A DNA stretch of 64,000 nucleotides from Schleiferiaceae bacterium (GTDB taxonomy: Bacteria; Bacteroidota; Bacteroidia; Flavobacteriales; Schleiferiaceae). The stretch is taken from the NCBI GenBank assembly GCA_018401735.1, contig JAGYKI010000003.1, forward strand, positions 124,001 through 188,000, written 5' to 3'. The position numbers and the translations under genes were made by a program. The notes under the pieces were generated by a model. It was given only the letters and a program-made list of their open reading frames with translations, searched no databases and was not told the DNA's origin. Below, piece after piece: positions 20,428 through 28,648 of this stretch. The stretch's first letter is position 1. The number at the start of each line of letters is the position of its first letter.

Positions 20428-21732
20428 ATGCTCTTATTCTACACTAGCACTCTTAGTCCTCGAATTAAATATATAAGCCGCTTAATCTTTCAAGATTTAT
20501 TAGGGCTCAGCATTCGTTATACCCAGGATAAAGAAGAGTATCTCCACTCCACCTTGCCGAAGATAAATTACTCTCGCGACCCTTTACAAAGTGGGATTTT
20601 CTTGCAATCGGTCAACCTTTTGTTTGAATCTGATATCTCTGAGCAAGACGTTAAATCGGGCACCTATAAAGGGGTAGTAACAATGTTTTCCACGGGGCGA
20701 CAGTCACTTTTGCCTTTTGATCCCCTTGCGGCTAGTTTCTTTTTAGTAAGCCGCTATGAGGAATATATGCCATTTATTGCCGACGCCCATGGTCGCTTTC
20801 CGGCCAAAGAAAGTATCATGTATCGTTTAGGTACTTTAAATAAACCTTTGGTTAATGCTTACGCAGAAATTCTTGCTAACTTATTAGAGGAACATAATCC
20901 CAATATAGTTTTTAGTCGACCGACCTACCGTTTTTATAATTCGGTGGATATTGACAATGCGGCTGCTTTTTTAGGAAAAGGGATTTTCCGCATCATCGGC
21001 GGCTATATGCAAGATGTTTTATCTTTAAACTTTAAGCAAATAGGGGAACGCAGCCGTAGTTTGGTTTTTGGAAAAAAAGATCCATTTGATACTTTCGATT
21101 ATGTCCTGGCCCTGCAAAAGAAGTACAAATTCTCCACAATTTATTTTGCACTTTTCGCGAGAATGGGGCAATATGATCGAAGTTTGACCCGTTACTCAAC
21201 ACGTTTACAGCGCTATGTAAAAGGAATCGCAGATTTTTGTGAAATGGGAATACATCCTTCCTATCGTTCTAATGAAAATTTCGAATGGTTAGAGGAAGAA
21301 ATCACCAGCCTGCAAAGAGTGCTTAAAAAGGATATCAAGAAAAGCAGGCAACACTTTTTAAAGATTCATTTTCCTTCTACCTTTCGCAATCTTTTGCAGC
21401 TAGAAATTAGCGATGACTACTCCATAGGCTACGCATCTGAGCATGGCTTTCGTGCTGGAATATGCACCCCGTTTCGCTTTTACGATATTGAGCAAGAAGT
21501 AGAAACGCCATTAATCATGCATCCCTTTCCCTTTATGGATGGCACCTTTATTTACTATTTGAAACTTTCGCCAGATGAGGCTTTAAAGCATATTCTGGAA
21601 TATATTGAAATCTATCGCCACTATGGTGGTGAGTTTATTCCTATCTGGCACAATCGTATCTACAGTGAAAAAGAGGAAGAATGGAAAGGCTGGAATAAAG
21701 TTTTTGAAGAAATGGTGAAAGCAGCTGTATGA
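20428..21732 (+). CDS. Polysaccharide deacetylase-like protein
   Basis: 434 residues, no signal peptide. The N-terminal ~120 residues (MLLFYTSTLSPRIKYISRLIF, SRYEEYMPF) match the domain found before NodB-like deacetylase domains in Bacteroidota. The central part contains FYNSVDIDNAAAF (metal-binding Asp candidates), FCEMGIHPSYRS with the His-containing motif, and near the end IPIWHN. This fits the carbohydrate esterase 4 fold, acting on N-acetylated sugars of a surface polymer; the substrate is unknown. It is first in a coupled trio, overlapping the next gene by ATGA. Confidence 0.82.
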   Translation: MLLFYTSTLSPRIKYISRLIFQDLLGLSIRYTQDKEEYLHSTLPKINYSRDPLQSGIFLQSVNLLFESDISEQDVKSGTYKGVVTMFSTGRQSLLPFDPLAASFFLVSRYEEYMPFIADAHGRFPAKESIMYRLGTLNKPLVNAYAEILANLLEEHNPNIVFSRPTYRFYNSVDIDNAAAFLGKGIFRIIGGYMQDVLSLNFKQIGERSRSLVFGKKDPFDTFDYVLALQKKYKFSTIYFALFARMGQYDRSLTRYSTRLQRYVKGIADFCEMGIHPSYRSNENFEWLEEEITSLQRVLKKDIKKSRQHFLKIHFPSTFRNLLQLEISDDYSIGYASEHGFRAGICTPFRFYDIEQEVETPLIMHPFPFMDGTFIYYLKLSPDEALKHILEYIEIYRHYGGEFIPIWHNRIYSEKEEEWKGWNKVFEEMVKAAV

Positions 21733-22643
21733 TCAATTATCGTGAGCATCATTATATTGATATTGAAAAGTATAATAATTGCGTTCAGCGCAATGCCCAA
21801 AAAATTCCCTATGCCTTATCTTGGTATTTAGACTCGGTATGTGAGCAATGGGATTGCTTGGTGCTTAACGATTATGATGCAGTTTGGCCCTTACCTTTTC
21901 GTAGAAAATTAGGGATTAAATATTTTTATAGACCCTTTGCAATTCAACAACTAGGTGTTTTTAGTAAGCAGAACTTAAGTGAAGAGCAGATAATGGCTTT
22001 TCAGCAGAAAATTAGCGAGAATTGTCGTTTCGCAGATCTTTATTTAAACGAAAATCAGGTAGTTAATCCCCTTTCTTCTAAGTGGGAGGTAAGAGAACAG
22101 ACCAATTTGGTTTTAAAGTTAAAGCGATCTTATCAAGACGTTTACAAAGGTTTTAATAGCAATCTAAAGCGTAAGTTAAAGAAGCATCAACAGACAAATT
22201 TTGATCTTTTTGAAAGTGACGGCCCAAAGGTTTTAATTGATTTGTTTAACGAGAATAAAGGCCAACAACTAAAACTGTCTTCTGAGTATTATCGCTCTTT
22301 AGAAAAAGCGATGTTCCAACTATTGCATCGTGGTTTAGCTAAGGTGTTTACCATTTACGGCGGCCCCAATCAATTATTGGCAGGAGTATTTTTTATTGAA
22401 TATCAAGGGCGCTCTATATTCTTGTTTTCCGCTCTGTCGCCCATGGGTAAAGATTTAGACGCGATGACCTATCTTATAAATGAATATCTCATTTATAATT
22501 CAGAACGCTTAGAAGAATTGGATTTTGAAGGATCTCAGCAGCCGGGTCTAGCGCGTTTTTATGCTTCATTTGGTGCAGAAGCGCGACACTATAATTACTT
22601 GAAATATAACGATCTGCCTTGGCCGATTTCGCTTTTAAAATAA
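21729..22643 (+). CDS. GNAT/FemAB-fold protein, function unknown
   Basis: 304 residues, soluble. I recognise only a general acyltransferase layout: an N-terminal part resembling FemAB-like proteins (LSWYLDSVCEQWDCLVLNDYDAVWPLPFRRK) and a C-terminal GNAT-like part (LLAGVFFIEYQGRSIFLFSA, then LDFEGSQQPGLARFYASFGAEARHYNYLKYN). Such proteins transfer acyl or aminoacyl groups to sugars or amino groups. It overlaps the deacetylase upstream and the phosphatase downstream (TAATG), suggesting joint expression and perhaps action on the deacetylated amine, which is inference. Confidence 0.65.
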   Translation: MINYREHHYIDIEKYNNCVQRNAQKIPYALSWYLDSVCEQWDCLVLNDYDAVWPLPFRRKLGIKYFYRPFAIQQLGVFSKQNLSEEQIMAFQQKISENCRFADLYLNENQVVNPLSSKWEVREQTNLVLKLKRSYQDVYKGFNSNLKRKLKKHQQTNFDLFESDGPKVLIDLFNENKGQQLKLSSEYYRSLEKAMFQLLHRGLAKVFTIYGGPNQLLAGVFFIEYQGRSIFLFSALSPMGKDLDAMTYLINEYLIYNSERLEELDFEGSQQPGLARFYASFGAEARHYNYLKYNDLPWPISLLK

Positions 22644-23344
22644 TGGCAAAAGAATACCAGCATCTCTTTTTCGATCTTGATCATACCCTTTGGGATTTTG
22701 AAAAGAATTCTAAACAAGCTTTACTTGAACTCTATGATTCTTATGCTTGGGAGTCCATTTTAAACCTTCCGGTAGATGAGTTTTTACAAAGCTATTATCA
22801 AAAAAATGAAGAGATGTGGGCCTTGTATCGGGCGAATAAAATAGATAAGGCCACTTTACGCCACCGCCGCTTCGCGGAAACCTTTGCGATTTATAATTAT
22901 CAACATGATGATAAAGTAGCGAATTTTGAAAAAGACTATATTCACCTAGCACCTCAAAAAACGGCCCTTTTTCCTGGTTGTATGGCCATGCTTCAATCTT
23001 TGTACGCTAATTTTTCTATGCACATCATAACCAATGGGTTTGAAGAAACTCAGCATATTAAATTAGCGAAAAGCGGACTCTCCCCCTTTTTCGATAAAAT
23101 TATAACCAGCGATAAGATTGGGGTTAACAAACCGGAGGCTAAAATTTTTGTTGAAGCCATGCGTCAAGCGGGAGCGGATCGAAAAAACTCCTTAATGATT
23201 GGTGATAGTTTGCTTGCGGATATTATCGGCGCGCGCAATGTAGGAATAGATCAAGTTTTTTTTAATCCCCACTCCAATCAACATCAAGAAAAGGTAAGTT
23301 TTGAAATTAAGGCCCTCGACGAATTACCAGGTTTACTACTTTAA
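22643..23344 (+). CDS. YjjG-type HAD phosphatase (noncanonical pyrimidine nucleotidase)
   Basis: 233 residues. HAD motif I is FFDLDHTLWDFEKNS, motif II is IITNGF, motif III has the Lys in SDKIGVNKPEAKIF, and motif IV is MIGDSLLADIIGARNVG. The order and the helical cap match the YjjG family, which dephosphorylates noncanonical pyrimidine nucleotides. I chose the ATG at 22643, overlapping the previous stop as TAATG; a TTG 24 bp upstream would add eight residues that do not fit the family. Its stop shares the bases TTAA with the stop of the opposing gene. Confidence 0.88.
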   Translation: MAKEYQHLFFDLDHTLWDFEKNSKQALLELYDSYAWESILNLPVDEFLQSYYQKNEEMWALYRANKIDKATLRHRRFAETFAIYNYQHDDKVANFEKDYIHLAPQKTALFPGCMAMLQSLYANFSMHIITNGFEETQHIKLAKSGLSPFFDKIITSDKIGVNKPEAKIFVEAMRQAGADRKNSLMIGDSLLADIIGARNVGIDQVFFNPHSNQHQEKVSFEIKALDELPGLLL

Positions 23345-23706
23345 TTTTTTGTAAGATACTTCTTGTAGTGAAAAGCCTCGTACTGATAAGCACCACTGTA
23401 AGGATTAAATTGAGCGTGCATGTGCGTACTAATATAGTCGCCGCGGTTAATGCCAGACATGTGAACTTCACCTTGCACAGGCTTTAAGGTAAAGTAAAAT
23501 TTGCATAAGATTGTATCCCCAATAGTGAGATTCACCGCATTTGGTTCAACTTTTTCCACTTTCATAATGGCCATATTATTGGTGCCCATTAAAGGGTTTA
23601 AAACCTTTAAATTTATAGGGAAAGTTTTCAGTTGCTCATAGCGGGCTTCCTGACTAAAGGATAATAAGGGCATTAATAGAAGCAGGCTGAAAAGCAATTT
23701 GCGCAT
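23341..23706 (-). CDS. Small secreted protein, function unknown
   Basis: 121 residues with a clear signal peptide (RKLLFSLLLLMPLLSFSQ) and a mature part of about 100 residues that looks all-beta (LKVLNPLMGTNNMAIMKVEKVEPNAV, then TILCKFYFTLKPVQGEVHMSG). I recognise no domain. It is convergent with the phosphatase gene, sharing four bases at the stop codons, with no terminator between them. Confidence 0.7.
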   Translation of the reverse strand: MRKLLFSLLLLMPLLSFSQEARYEQLKTFPINLKVLNPLMGTNNMAIMKVEKVEPNAVNLTIGDTILCKFYFTLKPVQGEVHMSGINRGDYISTHMHAQFNPYSGAYQYEAFHYKKYLTKN

Positions 23707-23811
23707 AGATTTAGATTTAGCGCTAAGATAAGTCTTGATTTTTTCTGAACCATAGTTTTCTAGTAATCGCCCCCCTTAAATTATTTAGCTGCGGTCTTTA
23801 GGCGAAATTCC

Positions 23812-24082
23812 TTAATACCTGAGATCGATTTTAAATTGGGCTTCAGACTTCTTATAAATTGTGGGTTTTAAGCCAAAGCCATGCAGCAATAGCGGGCTAT
23901 TGCAAAGGGCTAAGGCGCATAAAACCGCCGATTAAAAGAGGCTCATGCGTTTTTTTCAATAAAAGTGAAAATCTTGCATCTAGCTCATTTGCTGTAGCCC
24001 GCTACAGCTGCACGCTCTAGATTAGTCTTTTCCTTCTATTGAAAATCTGAGGCTATAATTTAAGGTTGAACTCAGGTTTAAT
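23812..24082 (+). repeat. MITE-like repeat element, full copy A
   Basis: About 271 bp of non-coding DNA bounded by imperfect terminal inverted repeats (23812-23847 against 24046-24082; outer bases ACCTGAG ... CTCAGGT), flanked by TTAAT on both sides. Two perfect internal palindromes are present: GCAATAGC-GG-GCTATTGC at 23886-23903 and GCTGTAGC-CC-GCTACAGC at 23991-24008. The same layout, in opposite orientation, occurs at 35315-35577. It fills most of the 420-bp gap before icmF, and the rest of that gap shows only the icmF promoter. Confidence 0.85.
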
Positions 24083-24098
24083 ACCTGCGCTTAATTCT

Positions 24099-24106
24099 TA
24101 AATTTG
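24099..24106 (+). promoter_or_regulatory. Promoter -7 box for icmF
   Basis: TAAATTTG matches TAnnTTTG and lies 20 bp upstream of the ATG. The -33 region falls at or beside the right end of repeat copy A, so the repeat may contribute to the promoter. Confidence 0.6.
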
Positions 24107-24126
24107 CGCAACTCAAAAAATGCGCA

Positions 24127-27100
24127 ATGCAACAGCAAGTTCCCTATACGCCCACCAATAAGGTAAGAATAGTTACCGCCGCTTCCCTCTTTGATGGTCA
24201 TGATGCAGCGATTAATATCATGCGACGGATCATTCAAGCCACTGGTTGTGAGGTGATTCATCTTGGCCATGACCGCTCTGTAGAAGAGGTGGTAAACACC
24301 GCAATACAAGAAGATGCGCAGGCCATCGCTATGACATCCTACCAAGGTGGGCATATAGAATACTTCAAGTATATGCACGACCTTTTAAAAGAAAAGGGTG
24401 CACCTCAAATTAAAATCTTTGGCGGCGGTGGCGGCGTTATCCTCCCTGAAGAAATTCAAGAACTACACGAATACGGGATCGATCGTATTTATTCACCCGA
24501 TGATGGTCGCTCGATGGGCCTGCAAGGGATGATAAATGATATGATTAAACGTTGCGATTTCCCTACGGGATTAAGCATTAATGGTGAGTTAGATCGGATT
24601 AGTGAAAAGTCTAAACCGGACATTGCCAAAATAATTTCCGCGGCGGAAAATAACATGGAAGCCAATAAGGAAGCTTTAGATAAAATCGACGCTATGGCGG
24701 CGCAATCAAAAACGCCTGTATTGGGTATTACTGGAACAGGTGGAGCGGGAAAAAGCTCACTAGTAGATGAGTTAGTACGTCGCTTTTTAATCGACCACCC
24801 CGAAAAAACTTTAGGCATTATCTCGGTAGATCCTTCCAAACGTAAAACAGGTGGGGCCCTTTTGGGAGATAGAATACGCATGAACGCAATAAAAAACGAT
24901 CGGGTATATATGCGTTCCTTGGCCACACGCCAATCCAATCTTGCCCTGAGCAAACACGTACAAGAGGCGGTGAATATTTTAAAAGCGGCTCAATACGATT
25001 TAATCATTTTAGAGACTTCTGGAATTGGCCAAAGTGATACCGAAATTATTGAGCACAGCGATGCTTCCATGTATGTGATGACGCCTGAATACGGTGCTGC
25101 TACCCAGTTGGAGAAAATCGATATGCTGGATTTTGCCGACATTATTGCCCTCAATAAATTTGACAAACGCGGCGCCCTGGATGCTTTGCGCGATGTGAAA
25201 AAACAGTACCAACGCAACCATAATTTATGGGATGCCGACACAGATACTATGCCCGTTTACGGCAGTATCGCTAGTCAGTTTAACGATCCAGGTACCAATG
25301 CTTTATACCGGGCTTTAATTGATACTTTAGTTCATAAAGCTGGCGCGGAACACTTAAAGAGCGATTTCCGCAGCACGGGTGAAATGAGCGAGAAGATTTA
25401 CATTATCCCTCCTAATCGCACCCGTTATTTGTCCGAAATTTCGGAATCGAATCGCGCTTATGATAAGCGAGCGAAAGAACAGGCTGAGGTAGCTCAAAAG
25501 CTTTATGGTTTGTATCAAGCTACTCTTTCCTTTGGTGGCCCAGATTTGTTACGAGAAGAAGCAGCAACCCTTAATGAAGAAGGTACAATCGGTGAACTGA
25601 TTAGCAAGTTCGTAGCCTTACGGAAAGACCTTGACCCTCACTATTGGGATATTATTACCGAATGGGAAGGCAAGGTGAAAAAGTACCGCGACGAACTGTA
25701 TACTTTCTCCGTAAGGGGAAAAGAAATCAATATTAAAACCCATACCGAGTCGCTTTCCCATACCATGGTTCCCAAGGTTTCCTTACCACGTTACCAAGCT
25801 TGGGGTGATTTGTTATTATGGAACTTGAAAGAAAATGTACCGGGTGAGTTCCCTTTCACGGCGGGGATTTATCCATTCAAGCGCACAGGCGAAGACCCTA
25901 CCCGTATGTTTGCAGGTGAAGGTGGCCCTGAAAGAACCAACCGTCGTTTCCACTATGTAAGCCAAGATATGCCTGCGGCGCGTTTAAGTACGGCTTTCGA
26001 TTCAGTAACTCTTTATGGAAATGACCCTGATTATCGTCCCGATATTTACGGAAAAATTGGTAATTCTGGGGTAAGTATTTGCACCTTAAGTGATGCGAAG
26101 AAATTATACTCAGGTTTTAATTTATCCGAACCTACTACTTCGGTGAGTATGACTATTAATGGTCCCGCTCCGATGATTTTAGCTTTCTTTATGAATGCCG
26201 CTATTGATCAGCAATGCGAAATTTACATTCGTGAAAACGGTTTAGAATCGTCCGTGGAAGCCAAATTTAAAGAACTTTACGACGATCGTAATTTAGAGCG
26301 TCCATATTATCAAGGTTTAGCCGAGGGTGAAGCTAAGGACCGCGTAGAACTTGAGCCTTTGAGCAATATCTCAGTAAAAGGGCATCTACCGAAAGGGAAT
26401 AAGGGCTTAGGCTTAATGTTATTGGGTTTAACAGGCGACCAGGTTTTAGAGCCAGCCGTATATGCTGAAATCCGGAAAAAGACTTTAGCGGTAGTGCGTG
26501 GAACCGTACAAGCCGATATTTTAAAAGAAGATCAGGCGCAAAACACTTGTATTTTCTCTACAGAATTTGCCCTGCGTTTAATGGGTGATGTGCAAGAAAG
26601 CTTCATCAATAATCAGGTGAGAAACTTCTATTCGGTATCCATTTCGGGTTACCATATTGCCGAAGCAGGCGCAAATCCACTTACGCAATTAGCCTTCACT
26701 TTGGCTAATGGTTTTACTTATGTAGAATACTATTTGAGCCGCGGTATGGACATCAATGATTTTGGTCCGAACTTGAGCTTTTTCTTTAGTAATGGAGTAG
26801 ATCCAGAATATGCAGTAATTGGTAGAGCTGCCCGCAGAATTTGGTCGAAGGCCATGGATAGAAAGTATGGTGCAAATCCGCGTGCGCAGATGTTAAAATA
26901 CCATATTCAAACTTCGGGACGTTCCCTGCATGCACAGGAAATCCAGTTTAATGATATTCGTACCACCTTGCAGGCTTTGTATGCGATTTATGATAATTGT
27001 AACTCATTGCATACCAATGCTTACGATGAGGCGATTACTACGCCAACGGAAGAAAGTGTGCGTAGAGCGATGGCTATCCAGTTGATTATCAACAAGGAAT

Positions 27101-27597
27101 TAGGGCTTACCCAAAACGAAAACCCTATTCAAGGAAGCTTTATTATTGAAGAATTAACTGACTTAGTGGAAGAAGCGGTGCTTGCCGAATTTGATCGCAT
27201 CACCGAAAGGGGTGGCGTTTTGGGGGCCATGGAAACCATGTACCAGCGAGGTAAAATTCAGGAAGAGAGTTTGTATTATGAAACCCTAAAACACAATGGC
27301 GATTTGCCGATAATTGGAGTAAATACCTTTTTAAGTTCGGAAGGTTCGCCCACCACGAGACCAGGTGAAATTATTCGTGCCACTACCGAAGAGAAGGAAG
27401 CGCAAATCACCAATCTTCGTGCTTTACAAAAGCGCAATCAGGATACCGCCAATGCTTGGCTCGAGAAATTACAAGCCACCGCTATTGCCAATGAAAATAT
27501 GTTTGAGGTACTAATGGAAGCCACTAAGTTTTGCAGCTTAGGGCAAATTACTAGCTCTTTATTTGAAGTGGGTGGGCAGTATCGCCGTAATATGTAG
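24127..27597 (+). CDS. icmF: Fused isobutyryl-CoA mutase with G-protein chaperone (IcmF)
   Basis: 1156 residues, a B12-dependent acyl-CoA carbon-skeleton mutase. Domains in order: cobalamin-binding (about 10-145, with [14 protein letters not shown] supplying the cobalt His), a MeaB-like GTPase (P-loop GTGGAGKSS near 203-211, then [17 protein letters not shown] and [11 protein letters not shown]), a linker, and the mutase TIM barrel with its small-subunit-like remainder (about 560-1120; [21 protein letters not shown], then [15 protein letters not shown]). The fused order B12-GTPase-mutase is that of IcmF, not methylmalonyl-CoA mutase, and GIYPFKR matches the IcmF substrate pocket as I recall it. 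It interconverts isobutyryl- and butyryl-CoA, perhaps also pivalyl-CoA. Often mis-annotated as methylmalonyl-CoA mutase. Confidence 0.93.
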   Translation: MQQQVPYTPTNKVRIVTAASLFDGHDAAINIMRRIIQATGCEVIHLGHDRSVEEVVNTAIQEDAQAIAMTSYQGGHIEYFKYMHDLLKEKGAPQIKIFGGGGGVILPEEIQELHEYGIDRIYSPDDGRSMGLQGMINDMIKRCDFPTGLSINGELDRISEKSKPDIAKIISAAENNMEANKEALDKIDAMAAQSKTPVLGITGTGGAGKSSLVDELVRRFLIDHPEKTLGIISVDPSKRKTGGALLGDRIRMNAIKNDRVYMRSLATRQSNLALSKHVQEAVNILKAAQYDLIILETSGIGQSDTEIIEHSDASMYVMTPEYGAATQLEKIDMLDFADIIALNKFDKRGALDALRDVKKQYQRNHNLWDADTDTMPVYGSIASQFNDPGTNALYRALIDTLVHKAGAEHLKSDFRSTGEMSEKIYIIPPNRTRYLSEISESNRAYDKRAKEQAEVAQKLYGLYQATLSFGGPDLLREEAATLNEEGTIGELISKFVALRKDLDPHYWDIITEWEGKVKKYRDELYTFSVRGKEINIKTHTESLSHTMVPKVSLPRYQAWGDLLLWNLKENVPGEFPFTAGIYPFKRTGEDPTRMFAGEGGPERTNRRFHYVSQDMPAARLSTAFDSVTLYGNDPDYRPDIYGKIGNSGVSICTLSDAKKLYSGFNLSEPTTSVSMTINGPAPMILAFFMNAAIDQQCEIYIRENGLESSVEAKFKELYDDRNLERPYYQGLAEGEAKDRVELEPLSNISVKGHLPKGNKGLGLMLLGLTGDQVLEPAVYAEIRKKTLAVVRGTVQADILKEDQAQNTCIFSTEFALRLMGDVQESFINNQVRNFYSVSISGYHIAEAGANPLTQLAFTLANGFTYVEYYLSRGMDINDFGPNLSFFFSNGVDPEYAVIGRAARRIWSKAMDRKYGANPRAQMLKYHIQTSGRSLHAQEIQFNDIRTTLQALYAIYDNCNSLHTNAYDEAITTPTEESVRRAMAIQLIINKELGLTQNENPIQGSFIIEELTDLVEEAVLAEFDRITERGGVLGAMETMYQRGKIQEESLYYETLKHNGDLPIIGVNTFLSSEGSPTTRPGEIIRATTEEKEAQITNLRALQKRNQDTANAWLEKLQATAIANENMFEVLMEATKFCSLGQITSSLFEVGGQYRRNM

Positions 27598-27625
27598 GTA
27601 TCACAACTTTTAAAGTTTAAGTGCA

Positions 27626-27660
27626 GAGGCGTTCTGAGAATTCAGAGCGCCTTTTTTTTT
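27626..27660 (+). terminator. Terminator of icmF
   Basis: GGCGTTCTGA-GAAT-TCAGAGCGCC pairs fully with one G-T wobble, followed by nine T's or more on the plus strand. Confidence 0.92.
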
Positions 27661-27750
27661 AATTTTTCCTGTCCGATTTCGAACACTGTAATATGCTTCA
27701 TTAATAATATTAACTTTCTTCGCTACAACAACTATCAAATAATCAAGGCA

Positions 27751-28638
27751 ATGAAATTAATTATTGAAGGATTAACGAAGACCTATGCGAATGGCGTAAA
27801 GGCATTGGACAATGTTTCGCTAGAAATTGGCAAAGGAATGTTTGGCTTACTTGGCCCGAATGGTGCTGGAAAGTCATCTTTAATGCGAACCTTAGCGGGC
27901 TTGCAAGATGCCGATCAAGGAACCTTGATGTTGAATGATATTGATATTTTGAAATCACCTCAGGAGCTGCGTAAGAATTTGGGCTATTTACCCCAAGAGT
28001 TTGGCGTGTATCCTAAAATTACGGCCTATCAATTATTAAATCACCTAGCCATATTAAAGGGTGTTAAAAACAAAGGCGAACGCAAAGATTTGGTAGAGCA
28101 TCTCCTGCAAAAGGTAAACTTGTTCGACAAGCGCCATAAAGTGGTAAAAGGCTTTTCGGGTGGAATGAAGCAACGAATTGGCATTGCGCAGGCCCTAATT
28201 GGCAATCCCCAACTTATAATTGTGGATGAACCCACAGCAGGCTTGGACCCAGGAGAGCGCAACCGTTTTCATAATCTTTTGGCTGATGTGGGCAGTGAGG
28301 TGATTGTTATTTTAAGCACCCATATTGTGGATGACGTGCGCGAGCTCTGCACCGAAATGGCCATCATGAACTTAGGCCGAATAATTTATAATGGTGGCCC
28401 CGAAGATGCCATCGCCACCCTAGAAGGTCAGGTTTGGGAAAAGCGCATCGGTCGCGAAGAGCTCAATGACTATAAAAAGCAGTACCAGGTGATCTCGGAA
28501 AAGATGATTGCGGGTAAACCACTTATTCATATTCAGTCGGAAGTGATGCCAGCAGAAGGTTTTAAAGCGGTTGCTCCTAATTTGGAAGACGTATTCTTTT
28601 CGTTCATTATGAGTAGTTCTGAAAGTGTAACCCTTTAA
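27751..28638 (+). CDS. ABC transporter ATP-binding protein
   Basis: 295 residues. Walker A GPNGAGKSS is at 35-43, the Q-loop region YLPQEFGVYP follows, the signature FSGGMKQRIGIAQAL and Walker B LIIVDEPTAGLDP lie near 135-165, and the switch His is in LSTHIVDD. The C-terminal ~70 residues are an accessory extension common in exporter ATPases. It precedes the permease/M1 peptidase gene by 10 bp, so the two form one transporter. Confidence 0.94.
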   Translation: MKLIIEGLTKTYANGVKALDNVSLEIGKGMFGLLGPNGAGKSSLMRTLAGLQDADQGTLMLNDIDILKSPQELRKNLGYLPQEFGVYPKITAYQLLNHLAILKGVKNKGERKDLVEHLLQKVNLFDKRHKVVKGFSGGMKQRIGIAQALIGNPQLIIVDEPTAGLDPGERNRFHNLLADVGSEVIVILSTHIVDDVRELCTEMAIMNLGRIIYNGGPEDAIATLEGQVWEKRIGREELNDYKKQYQVISEKMIAGKPLIHIQSEVMPAEGFKAVAPNLEDVFFSFIMSSSESVTL

Positions 28639-28648
28639 TCGTCCATCC

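Noticed and set aside
22619..22642. Upstream TTG start for the HAD phosphatase
   Set aside because: It would add eight residues inside the previous gene; the ATG at 22643 fits the family's N-terminus and gives a TAATG junction.
23886..24008. Palindromes in repeat copy A as transcription terminators
   Set aside because: No T-run follows either hairpin on either strand, and both occur in the same place in copy B, so they belong to the repeat.
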